Source: Turbatrix aceti (Eukaryota; Nematoda; Chromadorea; Rhabditida; Panagrolaimidae). From it: a stretch of 64,000 bases of DNA. The stretch is from the NCBI GenBank assembly GCA_963969345.1, contig OZ017768.1:1488001-1552000 (forward strand), written 5' to 3'. Shown here in pieces: positions 34,886 to 46,551 of the stretch; within the stretch, counting starts at the first letter, position 1, and each line of letters begins with the position of its first letter. The translations under genes and the position numbers were made by a program. A model generated the notes under the pieces. It saw only the letters and a program-made list of their open reading frames with translations. It was not told the origin of the DNA and searched no databases.

Positions 34886-36024
34886 ATGAAAGTTGTGAAA
34901 CTGTACTTTGAAGACGGGAGCAAAAAACTTGTGAGCGCTGCGGATACACGTATTCGTCGTGTACGAGCACCCGATGACGTCGTTGTTGGCGATATCTGTC
35001 GCTTCTCAGCCGAAAATTGCATAATCTACGCCGAAATCATTGAAGTTCATGACATTGATGTTGGCACGACCGTTGAAAATCCCAATCAACCTCTCAGTTC
35101 CCTTGATCAAACAATTCTTAGTGAACTTGAAAAGCTACGCGCAGACATCAGAAACGATGTGGTGAATCAGATTCATCGAATGTCGACTGCTCCTTTTACT
35201 CCTCGCATCCAGCCTGTGGTCACGCCGGAGATTCACGAGTTGTTTCCCGTGGAAAATAGCACTGTCCGGCAACCAAAGAGAAGCGGTCAGTTCACGCCGT
35301 ATCAATTGCAATTGGCGAATCGTCGATCGGAGAGCCGTGAAAGCGATTACCGTCCTTCGCGGAAGACCAAATTCCGTAACATCAAGTACAGTTTCCCGTC
35401 TCAAGCTCATATCCGTGTTAGGATTCCTGATGGCAGCTACGTGTCCTTGGAATCTTTGAGTTACGATATTCTGGTTAAAGCATTTGAGGCCAAATGGAGC
35501 GGCACAAAATTTTCTTTTATTGCACACAAGTATTTCTTTCTTTTTAAATTTTTTTATTATTTTATTTTTTTAGAATAAATATTTCCCATGCCGTCAAGCA
35601 CCTTTCAAAGCTCTGCATCGAGGCATTCAGCACGAAAAATACCCGAGCGTTCATGTACCCGATCAGCTGCTATCTCTTTGACATGGATGTTCTGCGTAAA
35701 GCGTTTCTTTCGGGAACACCTAGCGTGTTCTACAAAGGACGCATCAAGCGAATCAGCTCCCACAAAAGGCAGCTTAATGCAGAAGCGCAGAGTGCTTTCT
35801 TCTTTCTAGTCGATTATTTCTCTACAATTGTTATGAAAAAATGCGATACGGAACACGCGTTGTGGCCAGCCGTCGTGAGAAATGCTTTCAACAACTCTGT
35901 TTGCGATTTGATCAGGAAAGAACGATTTGGGCCCGATGACTTGCCGTATCCCTCGACAAACAACTTTCTGCCTTACGTAATTGCCGGCCATGAGCCTGTT
36001 TTTAACTGTCGTACTGCCTTTTGA
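34886..36024 (+). CDS. Hypothetical protein with BEN-like C-terminus
   Basis: Exons 34886-35529 and 35574-36024 join in phase into 364 residues. The N-terminal 55 residues (MKVVKLYFEDGSKKLVSA...GDICRFSAENCIIYAEIIEVHD) look like a small beta-barrel of SH3/Tudor type that coordinates a linear strand. A short coiled coil (LDQTILSELEKLRADIRNDV) follows, then a basic disordered stretch. The C-terminal third has a helical pattern with RQLNAEAQSAFFFLVDYF and WPAVVRNAFNNSVCDLIRK, reminiscent of BEN domains (DNA-binding or chromatin). The BEN call is inference from spacing only. It is intact and codon-biased like its neighbours, and sits alone between two acyltransferase copies. Confidence 0.75.
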
Positions 36025-36739
36025 TCATTGTTATCCATCTTGTTGCTTTGGTTTTGGTTTATTTAAAAAACAAACGATAAAACTCCGAATTCGACGACTC
36101 AGACGCTGAAATAAATATTTTTTTAGCGTCTGCTGTATTTTTATGTTTGTAATAAGCAACAATTATTTTTGTGTAATAAATTTTTTTTAACAGAACCGTA
36201 TCTGTTTGTAGACATCCTATTGTAAAACATACGATGTGCGCACCACAACATCACAATAAAAAAAATCTGACAAAGCGAAAACGCAGCAACGTTACTTGAG
36301 AGGTGTTACAGGGTTTTCAGTTTTTTTTTTATTTATAATACGCCTAATTCATTGATTAATGTCATGTAAGAGCAGTTGTGTAAATGTGTGTACCTCTCTC
36401 AGATATTTTTTAAAGCTGAAATCTGAAACGCTCTGGGGGGTCTGACTGATTTAATTTACAGCGATAAAATCAGACAATTCCTTTGAAAAATACATTGAGG
36501 AAAAAAATTGCAGACGGATAAAGGTAGAAGTCGTGATGAGATAAAGCTCTTCATGAGTGACAACTGAAATAAACTTAGACACAGTCATAAATTTTAGTTT
36601 TCACCTATAGTAAAAAAATTGCATAAAAACTACCACAACTGAATTTATCTTAAAATCTATCAAAAAAATGCATTAAGTGTACTTATACATTGGATATAAA
36701 AGAGATCACCAAAACCGAAAATTCAGAATGTTTTAAACC
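36025..36739. other. Spacer upstream of OAC copy 4
   Basis: AT-rich sequence without ORFs or clear repeats. I see nothing beyond the 3' flank of the BEN-like gene and the promoter of copy 4. Confidence 0.5.
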
Positions 36740-38961
36740 ATGACATTAATGCCAAAACAAATATTAGAGCCAAAGAAAACTCGTTTAGAAATCCAATGTC
36801 TTCGATGCGTCGCAATCTGTGCCGTTTTAGGATTTCATCTGTTTCCTAACAATGTGCCGCAGGGATATTTGGGTGTCGATGTGTAAGTACAAATTTTCAT
36901 AAGCATTGTTTTAATTGTATGTAAATGTTTTAGATTTTTTGTTCTTTCCGGATACCTCATGACTATGATACTCAATTTTTCGTCTGTCAAGAAACTTTCT
37001 TCGTCTGTCGTTTTGCATTTTTATTGCCGAAGGCTGAAGCGAATACTTCCAGCTTACCTGACAGCTATATTTTTCACAATTCTTATTAGTGCTTTCATTT
37101 TAATTAAGACTGATTACAATGTTCTTCAACAAGACAGTTCACTAGCGATCGTTTTTGCAACCAACCTCGAAGGTATCATAAAACATACGGATTATTTTAC
37201 ACTTTTCAATTCTAAAAAGTTTCTACTTCATACGTGGTCACTTTCTGTAGAAGTCCAGTATTATTTTGCGGCACCCTTTGTGTTGGCTTGGATTGGGGCA
37301 TCGAAGCGACCGATTTACAGGACTCTGGTTCTGGCAATTATAAGTTGGACTTTTCAAAAAATTTATATGAAAAACAATTCGATATCATTTTATTCTACTC
37401 CAGCCAGATTGTGGCAATTTTTGGTTGGAACTCTGGTATATCATGTTGAACAGACGCAAAATGTAGTCAGGTATGTTTAAAATCTTAAATAATCACTAAA
37501 AAATGCTAACTTTTAGCTCAAGTTTGTTGAACGTTGAATCTGAAACGCTGTTGCCGTCTGAGACCCCCTTATTACACCAGAAACGGCTCAAATTATGTAA
37601 TTCAAAAAAACAAGTTATATCAGGCGTTTTGCTGCTAGCGGTATGCTTTATGCCATCCAGCAATTCTTTAAGACTGTTTCTGGTTTACAAAATTCTAATC
37701 CGAACAGCGGCTACAGTTTTAACTGCATACATTGTTTTTCTTGGTACTCCCCAGTTGCCAGACAATTTCTTTACTCGCGGAATACTTTATCTCGGTGATA
37801 TCTCTTATTCAGTTTACCTCATTCACTGGCCATTGGAGGTATTCATGCAGTACCATTTTTTCAACGGAGGATATCGTCACATTTTATTAATCGTAATATT
37901 TGCAATCTCCATCCTTCAGTATGAATTACTTGAAAAAAATCTTCTTCGAGCATCTAATCTAGCTGTATTCGGCGTCTGTGCCTTACTCGTTGCCCTGATT
38001 GTTCCACAATGCGTCGTGCGTAACGGTGTTCAACAATTTATACCAAAAAATGAAAATCATCTTATTTTCCAAAACGAAGTACTAACGCCTTGCCGTTATT
38101 TTGTTGAATGCAATTATTCCCCAGAAATAACAAAATACTATCCAAGATCTACACAAGAAAGTTCGTATGCATGCACGTATGACGGAACAGGTAATTCGAC
38201 AGTATTCGTTGTCGGAAACAGTTTTGCGTTGCGTCAAATTCATGCCATTCAAGCTGCTTTTCGGGGAAGATTCAAAAAGTTGTACTACATGGCTCGGCCG
38301 GCTTGTGTAATTTTTGAGGACATGAATAGTCGTTTGGACAAAATCTTTAAATGCGACACACTGGGTAACAAAACCCATGTTTTCATGAAAGAGGTTCGGC
38401 CTGACATAACCATTGTTATACAGGGGTGAGTTGATGTGACTAAAATTCAAGAAATCTTATAAAATAATATTTACGTTTTACAGAGTTTATTCTTATCTTC
38501 AAAGAAAAAAAGTGACGTCATTTGAAGCAGTCAAACGTGAAAATACTGTTTTGAACATGAAACACTTTATCCAACTGTACTCCCAATACACCCGCAAATT
38601 AATAATTGTGGAACCACACGGATTTATGCTTTTCAATCCTGCCCTGGAATTAGCCCGTGTATTTAAAACTGGACAATCGCTGGATGATTATTATCTTCCC
38701 GCCAAGGATTACAATAATACTCAAATGTATTTATGGTGGCGTCTGTTAGCAGCGATGGAAGGATGCCAAAATTGCATGACAATTAATCAGACAAATGCAT
38801 TTTGCAATCAGGACACCATGAAATGTGATCTTTTTGACAGAGACACAAAACAGTCGCTATTTTGTGATCAATTTCATCTGTCTGAAAGAGGACTCAAAAG
38901 AGTTCAACCGTTATACGAAAACGCTATTGATAAGGTACTTTATGAATTGGGGAATCAATAA
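36740..38961 (+). CDS. O-acyltransferase with SGNH domain (OAC family), copy 4
   Basis: Exons 36740-36882, 36934-37470, 37517-38425 and 38484-38961 give 688 residues. The first exon is 21 nt longer than in the other copies, giving the N-terminus MTLMPKQILEPKK; an in-frame internal ATG (residue 4) could also be used. Family landmarks are intact: CLRCVAICAVLGFH, QGYLGVDVFFVLSGYLMT, WSLSVEVQYYF, GDISYSVYLIHWPLEVF, nucleophile block GNSFALRQ and the Asp/His block DQFHLSERG. It is clearly diverged from copies 1 and 2 and looks functional. The TAA stop is itself part of an AATAAA hexamer. Confidence 0.93.
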
Positions 38962-38970
38962 AGCAATAAA
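38957..38970 (+). terminator. Poly(A) signals at the end of OAC copy 4
   Basis: AATAAA at 38957-38962 overlaps the stop codon (38959-38961), with a second at 38965-38970. The 3' UTR could be extremely short. Confidence 0.5.
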
Positions 38971-39464
38971 TTGAACAAGATATGCGAAGAATTAGACAAT
39001 ACATTTTCTTTAGTTGGTACCAAAAAATAAGAATGATGTTATCGCCGAATCAAATCGTGATCAAAAAATACGTTATGATCACTATTTTCAAGTCAAAAAC
39101 TCTAGTTAAGATCACATTTTACATATTTGAATAAGTTTGTGTCAAAAATGTGATCAAGGAAGCAAAGGGTGCTTTAGCCTATCCCCATCAATGACTGTGA
39201 TATCAGTATCAACAGCATAACTCCAAGGTGCGGTTAGTGTTTTTTTACTTAAAAACGTTATAACTATAAAAATCTACAGACAGCAAATACAAGCGCCTAC
39301 AGACAACGAACACAAACACCTATGTACAGGCAAACCATTTTTTGATAACTGTGGACCCGATAAAATGGGGCGGCCGACTTCAATAAAAGCAAAGGAGGCC
39401 ACATTCACACCTTTCATTTTTTTGGAAATAACCTTTATTTTGTAGGTGTTACCAGACGCGCATC
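38962..39464. other. Spacer between OAC copy 4 and the Ly6 cluster
   Basis: AT-rich, with a short GC-rich patch (about 39350-39410). No gene or repeat with clear boundaries was seen. Confidence 0.45.
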
Positions 39465-40084
39465 ATGAAGGCTAATTTTGGAGTCATATTGGCTAGCGTT
39501 TTTTTGCTATGCTGTGTATCAGGTAAAATAATTTTATTGCAAATAAATAATATTAACCTGAGTATCGTAACAACTATTGTTTAGGTTCAAGCTCTATGCA
39601 ATGCTACATTGATAATGGAAAGGAGGTCTCAAAAGCGGATGGATGTTCTTACTGTGGATGGAGTAGGTTATTTAAATAAATTACAGGTTTAATGATAACT
39701 AACCACTAAGTAACGGTGAAATAAGTAAATAAATAAAATTGAAATGAGCTTTCAGTCAACGTAACTGTAACACAAAACGACATAGTGACAAATAAAACAC
39801 TGTTACACTACTGTTTGCCTTCGCAGAATCTAACTTATGCTGGTTATGTCATCACTGATGTGAATGCATGTGCCGTTAGGTAAATAGTTTTTTTATCAGT
39901 TTCAAATGCATTTTTTAATTATAGAGGATTTTATACAAATGTCCCGGTAAGCACTTCTTATTTAATACTGTTTTACATGTGTGACAAAGATCTCTGCAAC
40001 GATCGATGCTCTTCAGCATCTGGAATGGCAATTTATGGGACCGTTGTTGCTACGATTCTTGTGGCCTTGTTTTCACGTTCATAA
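39465..40084 (+). CDS. Small GPI-anchored Ly6-like protein, copy A
   Basis: Four exons (39465-39522, 39585-39662, 39756-39879, 39925-40084) give 139 residues. An N-terminal signal peptide (FGVILASVFLLCCVSG) is followed by CY...C-x2-CG, then a Cys in each of the next segments and the terminal YMCDKDLCNDRC, the diagnostic Ly6/uPAR CxxxxLCN end. A hydrophobic C-terminal tail (YGTVVATILVALFSRS) after a small-residue site suggests GPI attachment. Intron phases 1, 1 and 2 are the same in copies B and C. Family members are secreted or surface three-finger proteins; in nematodes the related HOT/ODR-2 group acts in neurons, but no role can be assigned here. Confidence 0.85.
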
Positions 40085-40116
40085 ATGATATTTTTTGCAT
40101 GTAAAAAAAATTTTTC

Positions 40117-40122
40117 AATAAA
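40117..40122 (+). terminator. Poly(A) signal of Ly6 copy A
   Basis: AATAAA 33 nt after the stop codon, followed by a T run. Confidence 0.6.
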
Positions 40123-40400
40123 TTTTTTTTGACTTATGAAAAATGTAAAATGTCGAAAAATTTATCGTATCACTAAAAAAAGGTAAAAAAGTGTGCGTTC
40201 GTATATGTATCAGTGAATTCATCTGAAATTGGAAATACCGAGGTGACGTAAACTGTAGGTGACATAGGTGATGTGTTCTGTAAACGCGCTAGTTATTTAA
40301 AAAAAACAATTGACGGTGCGGTGATCACAATGATTACGCTATGACACTAATAAATATGACTGTCTGAGAGCTAACATCGGCGTTAAAACGCAAAAGACAA

Positions 40401-40450
40401 AGCATAGCAAAAAACGCCAGTTCTGTTGGCTGGCGTTTTTTTGCTATGCT
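40401..40450 (+). pseudogene. Inverted-duplicated fragment of a Ly6 signal-peptide exon
   Basis: Arms AGCATAGCAAAAAACGCCAG (40401-40420) and its inverse (40430-40450, one extra T) flank a 9-nt loop. The right arm reads in the Ly6 orientation as AGVFLLCY. Confidence 0.5.
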
Positions 40451-40970
40451 ACTCCAATTTTATTGGGCCAATAAGTCGCGACGAGCCCTATTTATTTATT
40501 GGTTTTTTAATTTGTCACCTCAAAACTTTCTTTGAAAAGTGGCAATACAAAGTGCGAGTTACTGATTACGTATTGCTGTGGTATCAAAGAAAACGTCCAT
40601 TCAAACCAAGGTGTGGCTGAAATAATTTTTTTACGACAGCCGTAATCTCAATGGTCCTGATTATAATTATGCGAAATATAAGAGGAATGGACGTCCCCGG
40701 AGCACACCTATATAAAGCCGAACGGATCATTTAACATTGCTTTCTGGAAATTAGTGATAAGGACAGCAATATACAGCTGATAGTGCATGTTGGACAGCTA
40801 AAACCTTAAAGCCAAAATATAACAAGGAACCAAACTGTGTGACGTACTATAAATATGTGCTCACGTATAAAAACAATTATCAATCGCATCAGTGATGTGA
40901 CAACACCAAAGCAAGTCTCTAAATTTTACGTTTTTTTTTAAAACCGCATCATTCGTCATTTTGTTGGGTC

Positions 40971-41568
40971 ATGAAGTTGTACTCCGACGGACTGCTGGCT
41001 AGCATTTTTCTGCTATGTTGTTTTGTTCCAGGTAAAACAATTTTAGTTTAATAAATATTCTAAGGGTTAAAAAATTTAGGCATCAGCTCATTGAAATGTT
41101 ATACCGACAACGGAAACGAAGTCGATGAATGCATATACTGTGGATTTGGTAAACATTTTCTTAAGCAACAGTTTTCAATAATAAAATATACTTTTAGTTA
41201 ACGTAACTTATAAAGAATCATTTCACCACACTCCGGAACAGGTGCATATGTGTTTGCAGTCACAAAATCTAAATTATGGAACCATTAGCGTCAGTGATAT
41301 CAATACCTGTGTTACTGAGTATGTATTTAACTTTTTTTTAATTTTTTTAGCTCAGCAAAATGACACGCAAATATTTTTTTGTTTCAGAGACGTTTCACCA
41401 GTAAATCAAGTAATCCAGAAAATAGATCTGTACATGTGCGACAGTAATCTATGCAACTATCGCTGTTCTGCACCTGGAATGACGATTTATGGTGTCATAT
41501 TGGCGACGATGATATTCGTAGCTTTTTTTCAAGCTAATAATTACGCTGATAGTTATATATTGTTTTGA
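40971..41568 (+). CDS. Small GPI-anchored Ly6-like protein, copy B
   Basis: Exons 40971-41031, 41080-41148, 41198-41318 and 41388-41568 give 143 residues. Signal peptide LLASIFLLCCFVPG, then LKCYTDNGNEV...CIYCGF, VHMCLQSQNLNYG, and YMCDSNLCNYRC. The tail after SAPG is hydrophobic but continues to a polar end (NNYADSYILF), so the GPI signal is less typical than in copies A and C, and a single transmembrane anchor is possible. Exon 2 is shorter than in A and C by 9 nt (three residues lost before the second Cys). Confidence 0.84.
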
Positions 41569-41859
41569 AAGTAAAAATATATAGTTTTACAATCTAAAAA
41601 GCATAATTTGCTTTGAAGCTCATCAAAATATAATAAATATAAATTGGAAAGAAAAGTTGAATGTTTTCTAAAGCTATGTGATACGCACTGATAAACAGAT
41701 GTACCAGTGACATCGGGAACGCTTTTTTAACCCCTAAAGCAAAGGCAAAACTTTGCAACGTCTAATGTAAATACGGTTATCTAGCTGATCAACAACGCAG
41801 CTGCATTGTCGTCTAAAAAATCATCATCTGTTATTGTGTGGGGTTATCGGACACAAATC

Positions 41860-42449
41860 ATGAAAGTGTACTCTGGAGTTTTGTTGGTTAGAATTTTTTT
41901 GCTATGCTGCTATGTTCCAGGTAAAACAATTTTAAATTCATTTACAATATTAATTATGGTACTAAATTTTAGCCACAAACGCTCTGCAATGCTACATCGA
42001 TAAAGGAACCGTTGTTTCACAGGTTGGAGGATGCATATACTGTGGATTAGGTAAACTGCTTTCTCAACATAAAAATTAGTTATCCGATATTAACCGATAA
42101 CTGTCCAGGTAACTTTCAGTCAACATAACTTATAAAGAATCATTCCACCACCAAAGTCCGCAACAGATGCATTCTTGTTTGCAATCACGAAATCTTATTT
42201 ATAAAGGCATGATAGTCACTGAAATTGATACCTGCGTGGCAAAGTATGAACTTTTTTATCCATAAAACATATTTATTATAATATTTTTGTTATAGAAATT
42301 ATCGAACGGAAATAATTGACAAGCTCCACTTATACATGTGTGACAGTGATTTGTGCAACACTCGCTGCTCTGCACCTGAAATTACGATTTACGGCACCGT
42401 TTTGACGACTGCAATTTTTATGGCCTTTTTTCAAGCTAGTACGTTATAA
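41860..42449 (+). CDS. Small GPI-anchored Ly6-like protein, copy C
   Basis: Exons 41860-41920, 41973-42050, 42120-42243 and 42296-42449 give 138 residues. The 5' flank and intron starts (GGTAAAACAATTTTA) closely match copy B, so B and C are the more recent pair. The signal peptide is followed by LQCYIDKGTVVSQVGGCIYCGL, SCLQSRNL, and the end motif YMCDSDLCNTRC. The C-terminus ITIYGTVLTTAIFMAFFQAS is a plausible GPI-anchor signal. Two acceptors lie 11 nt apart before exon 3 (42108 and 42119); only the second keeps frame. Confidence 0.85.
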
Positions 42450-43736
42450 TTTTAAAACTTAAAAAAATTGATTTTTGACTGTTTTTAAAAATGTTGTTTT
42501 TTTGTTTGTGCAAAGAATACAGTTTGTTGATTTTTTTAGTAGTAAAAAAAAATTATTTTTAAATAAAAAAAAACTGAAAAAAAATAACAAAATCACTCGG
42601 TCCCACTCACTTCTCCCCTCGACGATTATAAAGCAGTTATCGACCAATTCAGTCGCGAGCCGTATGAAAACACCGACGTTCTTTTTTCTCTATTATCACT
42701 TTTCTTTGATCTTTGTTGACATATAAAAATATGAATTTCTTTCTGACAAGCTGCGAAGTGCTACAAATAAATAACAAAGTAAGAGTAATAAAGTAAAGTA
42801 AAGAAAAACAGCGGTGTTTTTGGTGTCGGGGGCACGCCCGGCAAATGTTTCGGCGTCGGCACAAATGCTCTGGGGAAGTTTTTCGGAAGGCGGGGTCTAC
42901 AATTATGGGATAGTAATAATAACCCATTTAGATTCCGTATAAAACTAAGCATTACACTATAGCGTTTGTCAAACATAGTTAATATATACATATTTAGATA
43001 CACACTAAATTATGTAATAATGTTCTATTTATTTTTATATTGATCCACCTACAGAAAGTCAAAATATATAAAGAATATAATTGTAGCAGTGTTTTCCGTC
43101 TAGGAAGTGCTCCGATGGCTATTGATATAGAAGTCATACTTAAGGAGCCCCGGAGATCAGTAAAGAGTGGTCATCTTCTACCTCTACAACTCCACAAGTG
43201 CGCTCATACCCTCCATTGTCACTCCGTCATCACTAGCCACCAGACCCGCCAACCTCGAGTTGCAGAGACGGGTGCCTCATCATTAATTTTTCTCTTAACG
43301 TACCTGGAGTTCAATAAATTGTTTTGTTTATCTACTGACATGAGCGAAAAGTCATCCTTACAGAGAAGCGCTGGGGTCATCTCACAAATACAAAGGTTTT
43401 GTTGACATGTCCGTGTATCTCAAGGAATAGAAACCGGGGCAAATTCTGAATCAAAAATTCGTCAAACTATTTTTTTTCGACTTTGGAAAAGCCGTACTTT
43501 TTAGCTACATCGTGCCAAAAATCGTCAAAAACGGTAAAAAAAGGCGATTTCGTTTGTTTTAGTCATTTTCCCCCAAAAAACCCCAAAATGCATCTGTTTT
43601 CTTTGAATCTGAAGTGTGTTTTTTTCGTGTTCAACAACGCGTAGTATAAAAAACAAAAACCATAAAATAAAAATTTCCAAACGGAAATCCAGGATAAAAA
43701 AACAGTGAAATCCAAATTCGATTACTGTAGACACAA
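42450..43736. other. Spacer between the Ly6 cluster and PRP19
   Basis: AT-rich DNA with two odd patches. Around 42600-42920 there is a TATAAA-containing, GC-rich stretch, and around 43100-43350 a GC-balanced stretch ending in an AATAAATTGTTTTG polyadenylation-like region. Together they could be remains of an LTR retroelement, but no matching ends or target duplication were found. Confidence 0.35.
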
Positions 43737-46132
43737 TCAATCAATTGAGAAATGACGCAGCTTACGATCCATCGACGTCGTCGTAAAAGATCGAGCAAAT
43801 TCTCCGAACTTGACTCCGGTAACAATGTCGTCGTGCTCGAATGAAGCCAGTTCATTCCAGGGCTTGACAGAGAAGATTTTAGCGTTTGTACTGGCACCTG
43901 TCAGGAGGTAGGATCCGTGGTTGTCAAAGTTGAGAGATTTGACCTAAAAAAAGTAAACAAATTATTTGAATAAAAAAATTCAAAAAAACAAACCTCAGCA
44001 AGAGAAGCAAGTTCGACGGTCTTGAAGCAATTCAGTTTTCTCAAATCCCAGAGCTTGACAACGCCAGAAGCAGTGCCAGCAGCCAGGTGATAGCCATTTT
44101 CGGAGAAAGCGATGGACGTGATCAGCGAGCCGTGATCCGGGAACTCTCCAGCAGCTGTGTTGTGCTCACGGATATCCCAGACGTACAGGGTACCGGATTG
44201 GGTGCCCATGCCGATGAGGACGCCATCCGGATGAATTCTCGCCGATCCAAAGGAATAGGCATTCTTGGTTTCGGGTGCTGGGAGGAGAGCGTACATGTTT
44301 CGCTACAAATTGAAAAAAAATTGCACATAAAAATTAATTTAAAAATAAATCACTTACAGTGAAGACTGGTTTGCCGGAAGGAATGTCGCTGAAGGACCAC
44401 AGGCCATCCTGGGAGACGGAAACAAAGTGCGTGCCGAGGGGGTGAAGGTCGACGCCGGTGATTGCTCCGTTATGTTGCTTGTAGACGCTGACGGCTTCTT
44501 CGGTGCCTTTTTTCCAAGTGCGGATCTGAAAATTATAAAAATGAACTGCAAATGCCCGAAAATCAATTTTTGAACATGGCTAACAAAAAACTCGAGACAT
44601 GCGAACGTAACTGTCCTAAAAACCCTTTTTTTTGAATGAGACTGCACCCAAAAAAAATGATTTGAACGTAAATGGCAAAAAAATACAAAAAAAAGCCAAC
44701 ATTTAAAAAAAAATTAACGTGTAACAGAAAAAAGAAACTCAACATTTGAACGCAAATGTCCTCAAAAAAACGGAACACTTTTTTTTATTTTTGAACGCAT
44801 CTGTGACAAAAAAATTCAGTTTTGAACATCTCAATCCAAAATGTTTTTTCTATGAAAACCCAAAAAAAAATTTCTTCAATGCAATGGTCCATAAAAACCA
44901 ATTTAAAAAAAAACAGGATAACAGTTGTATTTTTTGAACGCATCTGCCCTTTCCCCGTCTAAAAAGACTCACCTGAGTATCCGCGCTTCCAGAAATCACG
45001 GTCTCCTGATCGGGCAGCAGCACAACAGAGAGAACCTTCTTGCGATGACCAGTGAACGTAGATTCCACGGTATCGGATTCCAAGTTGTACAAAACCACCT
45101 TTTTGTCAGCACCCCCGGTCGCGGTGATGTTTCCCTAAAAAACCACGCAAATGACCTTTTCCTGACCAAAAACAATCCAAAAAAACATACCCGAACATCC
45201 AGGCTCAAAATGCCAGGCGGCGAAGAGTCATGAAGATTCCTGTTCTCAGTTTTGACCTGGAATTTCTCCGCAACGTCGTCCGACTTTGCCTGCTCCTCGG
45301 GTGCTTCCTTGCGTCTCTGCCGACGCTGGGCAGACATCTCGTCGTGCTTGGTCGTGATCTTCGCCGTGAGAGCCTCGTCCATCGCGACGTCGGTTTCATC
45401 CGTGGTATCGGCAGCCCCGGCACCGACGGAAGTCGGATCGGGGACGTTGAGCGTGGCAAGAGCGTTACGCGTAGCCGAGAGCTGCTGGGTGAGACGAGTG
45501 ATCGTGCGCAGGGCGGCGTCGTTGCGGTAGAGCGAGTGGGAGAGTTCCGTACGAGCACGCTGGAGTTCTTTTCGGATACGATACGTGTAGATGGCATTGA
45601 CTTCCCATTCGTTCTGGAGAGCTTTGAGCAGCGCCGGAATGGATGTCGTGTTCGGGCGAAGCGTCTCGCTAACGTGTTGATGGAGTTTAACCGGGATTAG
45701 CTAAAAAAAATAAGCGTAAATTGCGTTTTGTCTTCAAAAAAAGTTAAAATTGACCAAAAGACAGCAAATTCCGTAGTAAATCACCGTTTTCAAACCCAAA
45801 AGATACAAAACACTCCAATTCCGTCCAAAAAGCTGCCAAAATTCGAAAAATACAATAAATTCGTCCTTATAAAACCAATTAAACCCAAACAGACCTCAAT
45901 ACCACCCCAAAAATCCACAAAAAACGTCCAAAATCCTCAATTCCCCAAAAACCACATCAAAACTCCTCAAACCAACCTCATTAACCTTCAGTTCACTTTC
46001 CGTGACTGGATCGCTGCCGAATTCTTCGAGGTACTTGGTAATAACGCTGCGATCAAAAATGCATCCAGAAATCGGCGACAACACGGGATCATCCGTTGGT
46101 TGTCCTGAGATCGTACAGTGGACACGTGACAT
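43737..46132 (-). CDS. prp-19: Pre-mRNA-processing factor 19, U-box E3 ligase
   Basis: Six minus-strand exons, 46132-45977, 45700-45191, 45134-44973, 44525-44358, 44302-43994 and 43943-43737, all phase 0, give 503 residues (human PRPF19 504). The N-terminus CTISGQPTDDPVLSPISGCIFDRSVI is the U-box. The central helical region (SIPALLKALQNEWEV...RTELSHSLYRNDAALRTITRLTQQ) mediates tetramerisation. The C-terminal half is a seven-blade WD40 propeller with recognisable GH...W/L-D repeats such as ITSIAFSENGYHLAAG and VVKLWDLRK. The protein is the core of the nuclear NTC/Prp19 complex, needed for spliceosome activation and DNA-damage ubiquitination. Five short introns, none over about 450 nt. Confidence 0.97.
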
Positions 46133-46200
46133 TATGAATACAATAAAAAGATCTCCAAGAAAAAGAAAAACAGAAGCCGAGGATTCTTTGACCGAGGAGG

Positions 46201-46467
46201 ATGAACAAAAAAACTGGAAAAAAAAGCAAGGCTTTGAAAAGCGCGTTGCTGGAAAAATTCCGTATGGGAGTCGAGCGCATGCGCACTTCCCGCAAGGAAG
46301 ACGTAGTAATTTTTTTAGCCGGGTACTTTTTTTCTACCGTAATAGTTATCGTTGTTTGTATCGTTTTTGGCCCGGCCGGGTTTGTATCGTTTTTGGGGTT
46401 TTTGTTGTTTCGCTGCATTTATGCTTCTTTTGGCTTCTTTTTCATTGTTTTCGGTGGTTTTTTTTGA
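46201..46467 (+). CDS. Possible small two-helix membrane protein
   Basis: Single 88-codon frame: a Lys/Arg-rich start (MNKKTGKKSKALKSALLEKF) then two long hydrophobic stretches (VVIFLAGYFFSTVIVIVVCIVF and FVSFLGFLLFRCIYASFGFFFI). It starts 68 nt from the divergent PRP19 start. An overlapping frame from 46134 also has protein-like charged sequence, so the correct frame is uncertain. An alternative is that only its first part is exon, joined by a weak GTAGTA donor after RKED (about 46300) to the gene at 46552. Confidence 0.35.
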   Translation: MNKKTGKKSKALKSALLEKFRMGVERMRTSRKEDVVIFLAGYFFSTVIVIVVCIVFGPAGFVSFLGFLLFRCIYASFGFFFIVFGGFF

Positions 46468-46551
46468 TTTCATAGTTTTTGGGTTCCGCGCGATTCGTTT
46501 TTCGTCAGTAACTGCCGTGTTTTTTGATCTCACATTCAAAGTTCTTTTCAG

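Larger units (their letters stand above)
40085..40970. other. Spacer with relic of a further Ly6 first exon
   Basis: At 40430-40450 the sequence CTGGCG-T7-GCTATGCT matches the signal-peptide exon of copies A and B (GGCTAGCGTTTTTTTGCTATGCT). An inverted copy of the same 20 nt sits just upstream at 40401-40420, making a hairpin. No later Ly6 exon follows, so this is a remnant. The rest is AT-rich, with a promoter-like region before 40971. Confidence 0.55.

Noticed and set aside
42600..43410. LTR retroelement remnant (TATAAA, polyadenylation-like end, repeated TTGTTGACAT)
   Set aside because: No matching TG...CA ends, no target duplication, no primer-binding site and no polyprotein frame could be found.
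45230..45700. 156-codon plus-strand ORF opposite PRP19 exon 2
   Set aside because: Shadow of a conserved exon whose translation matches PRP19 on the minus strand.
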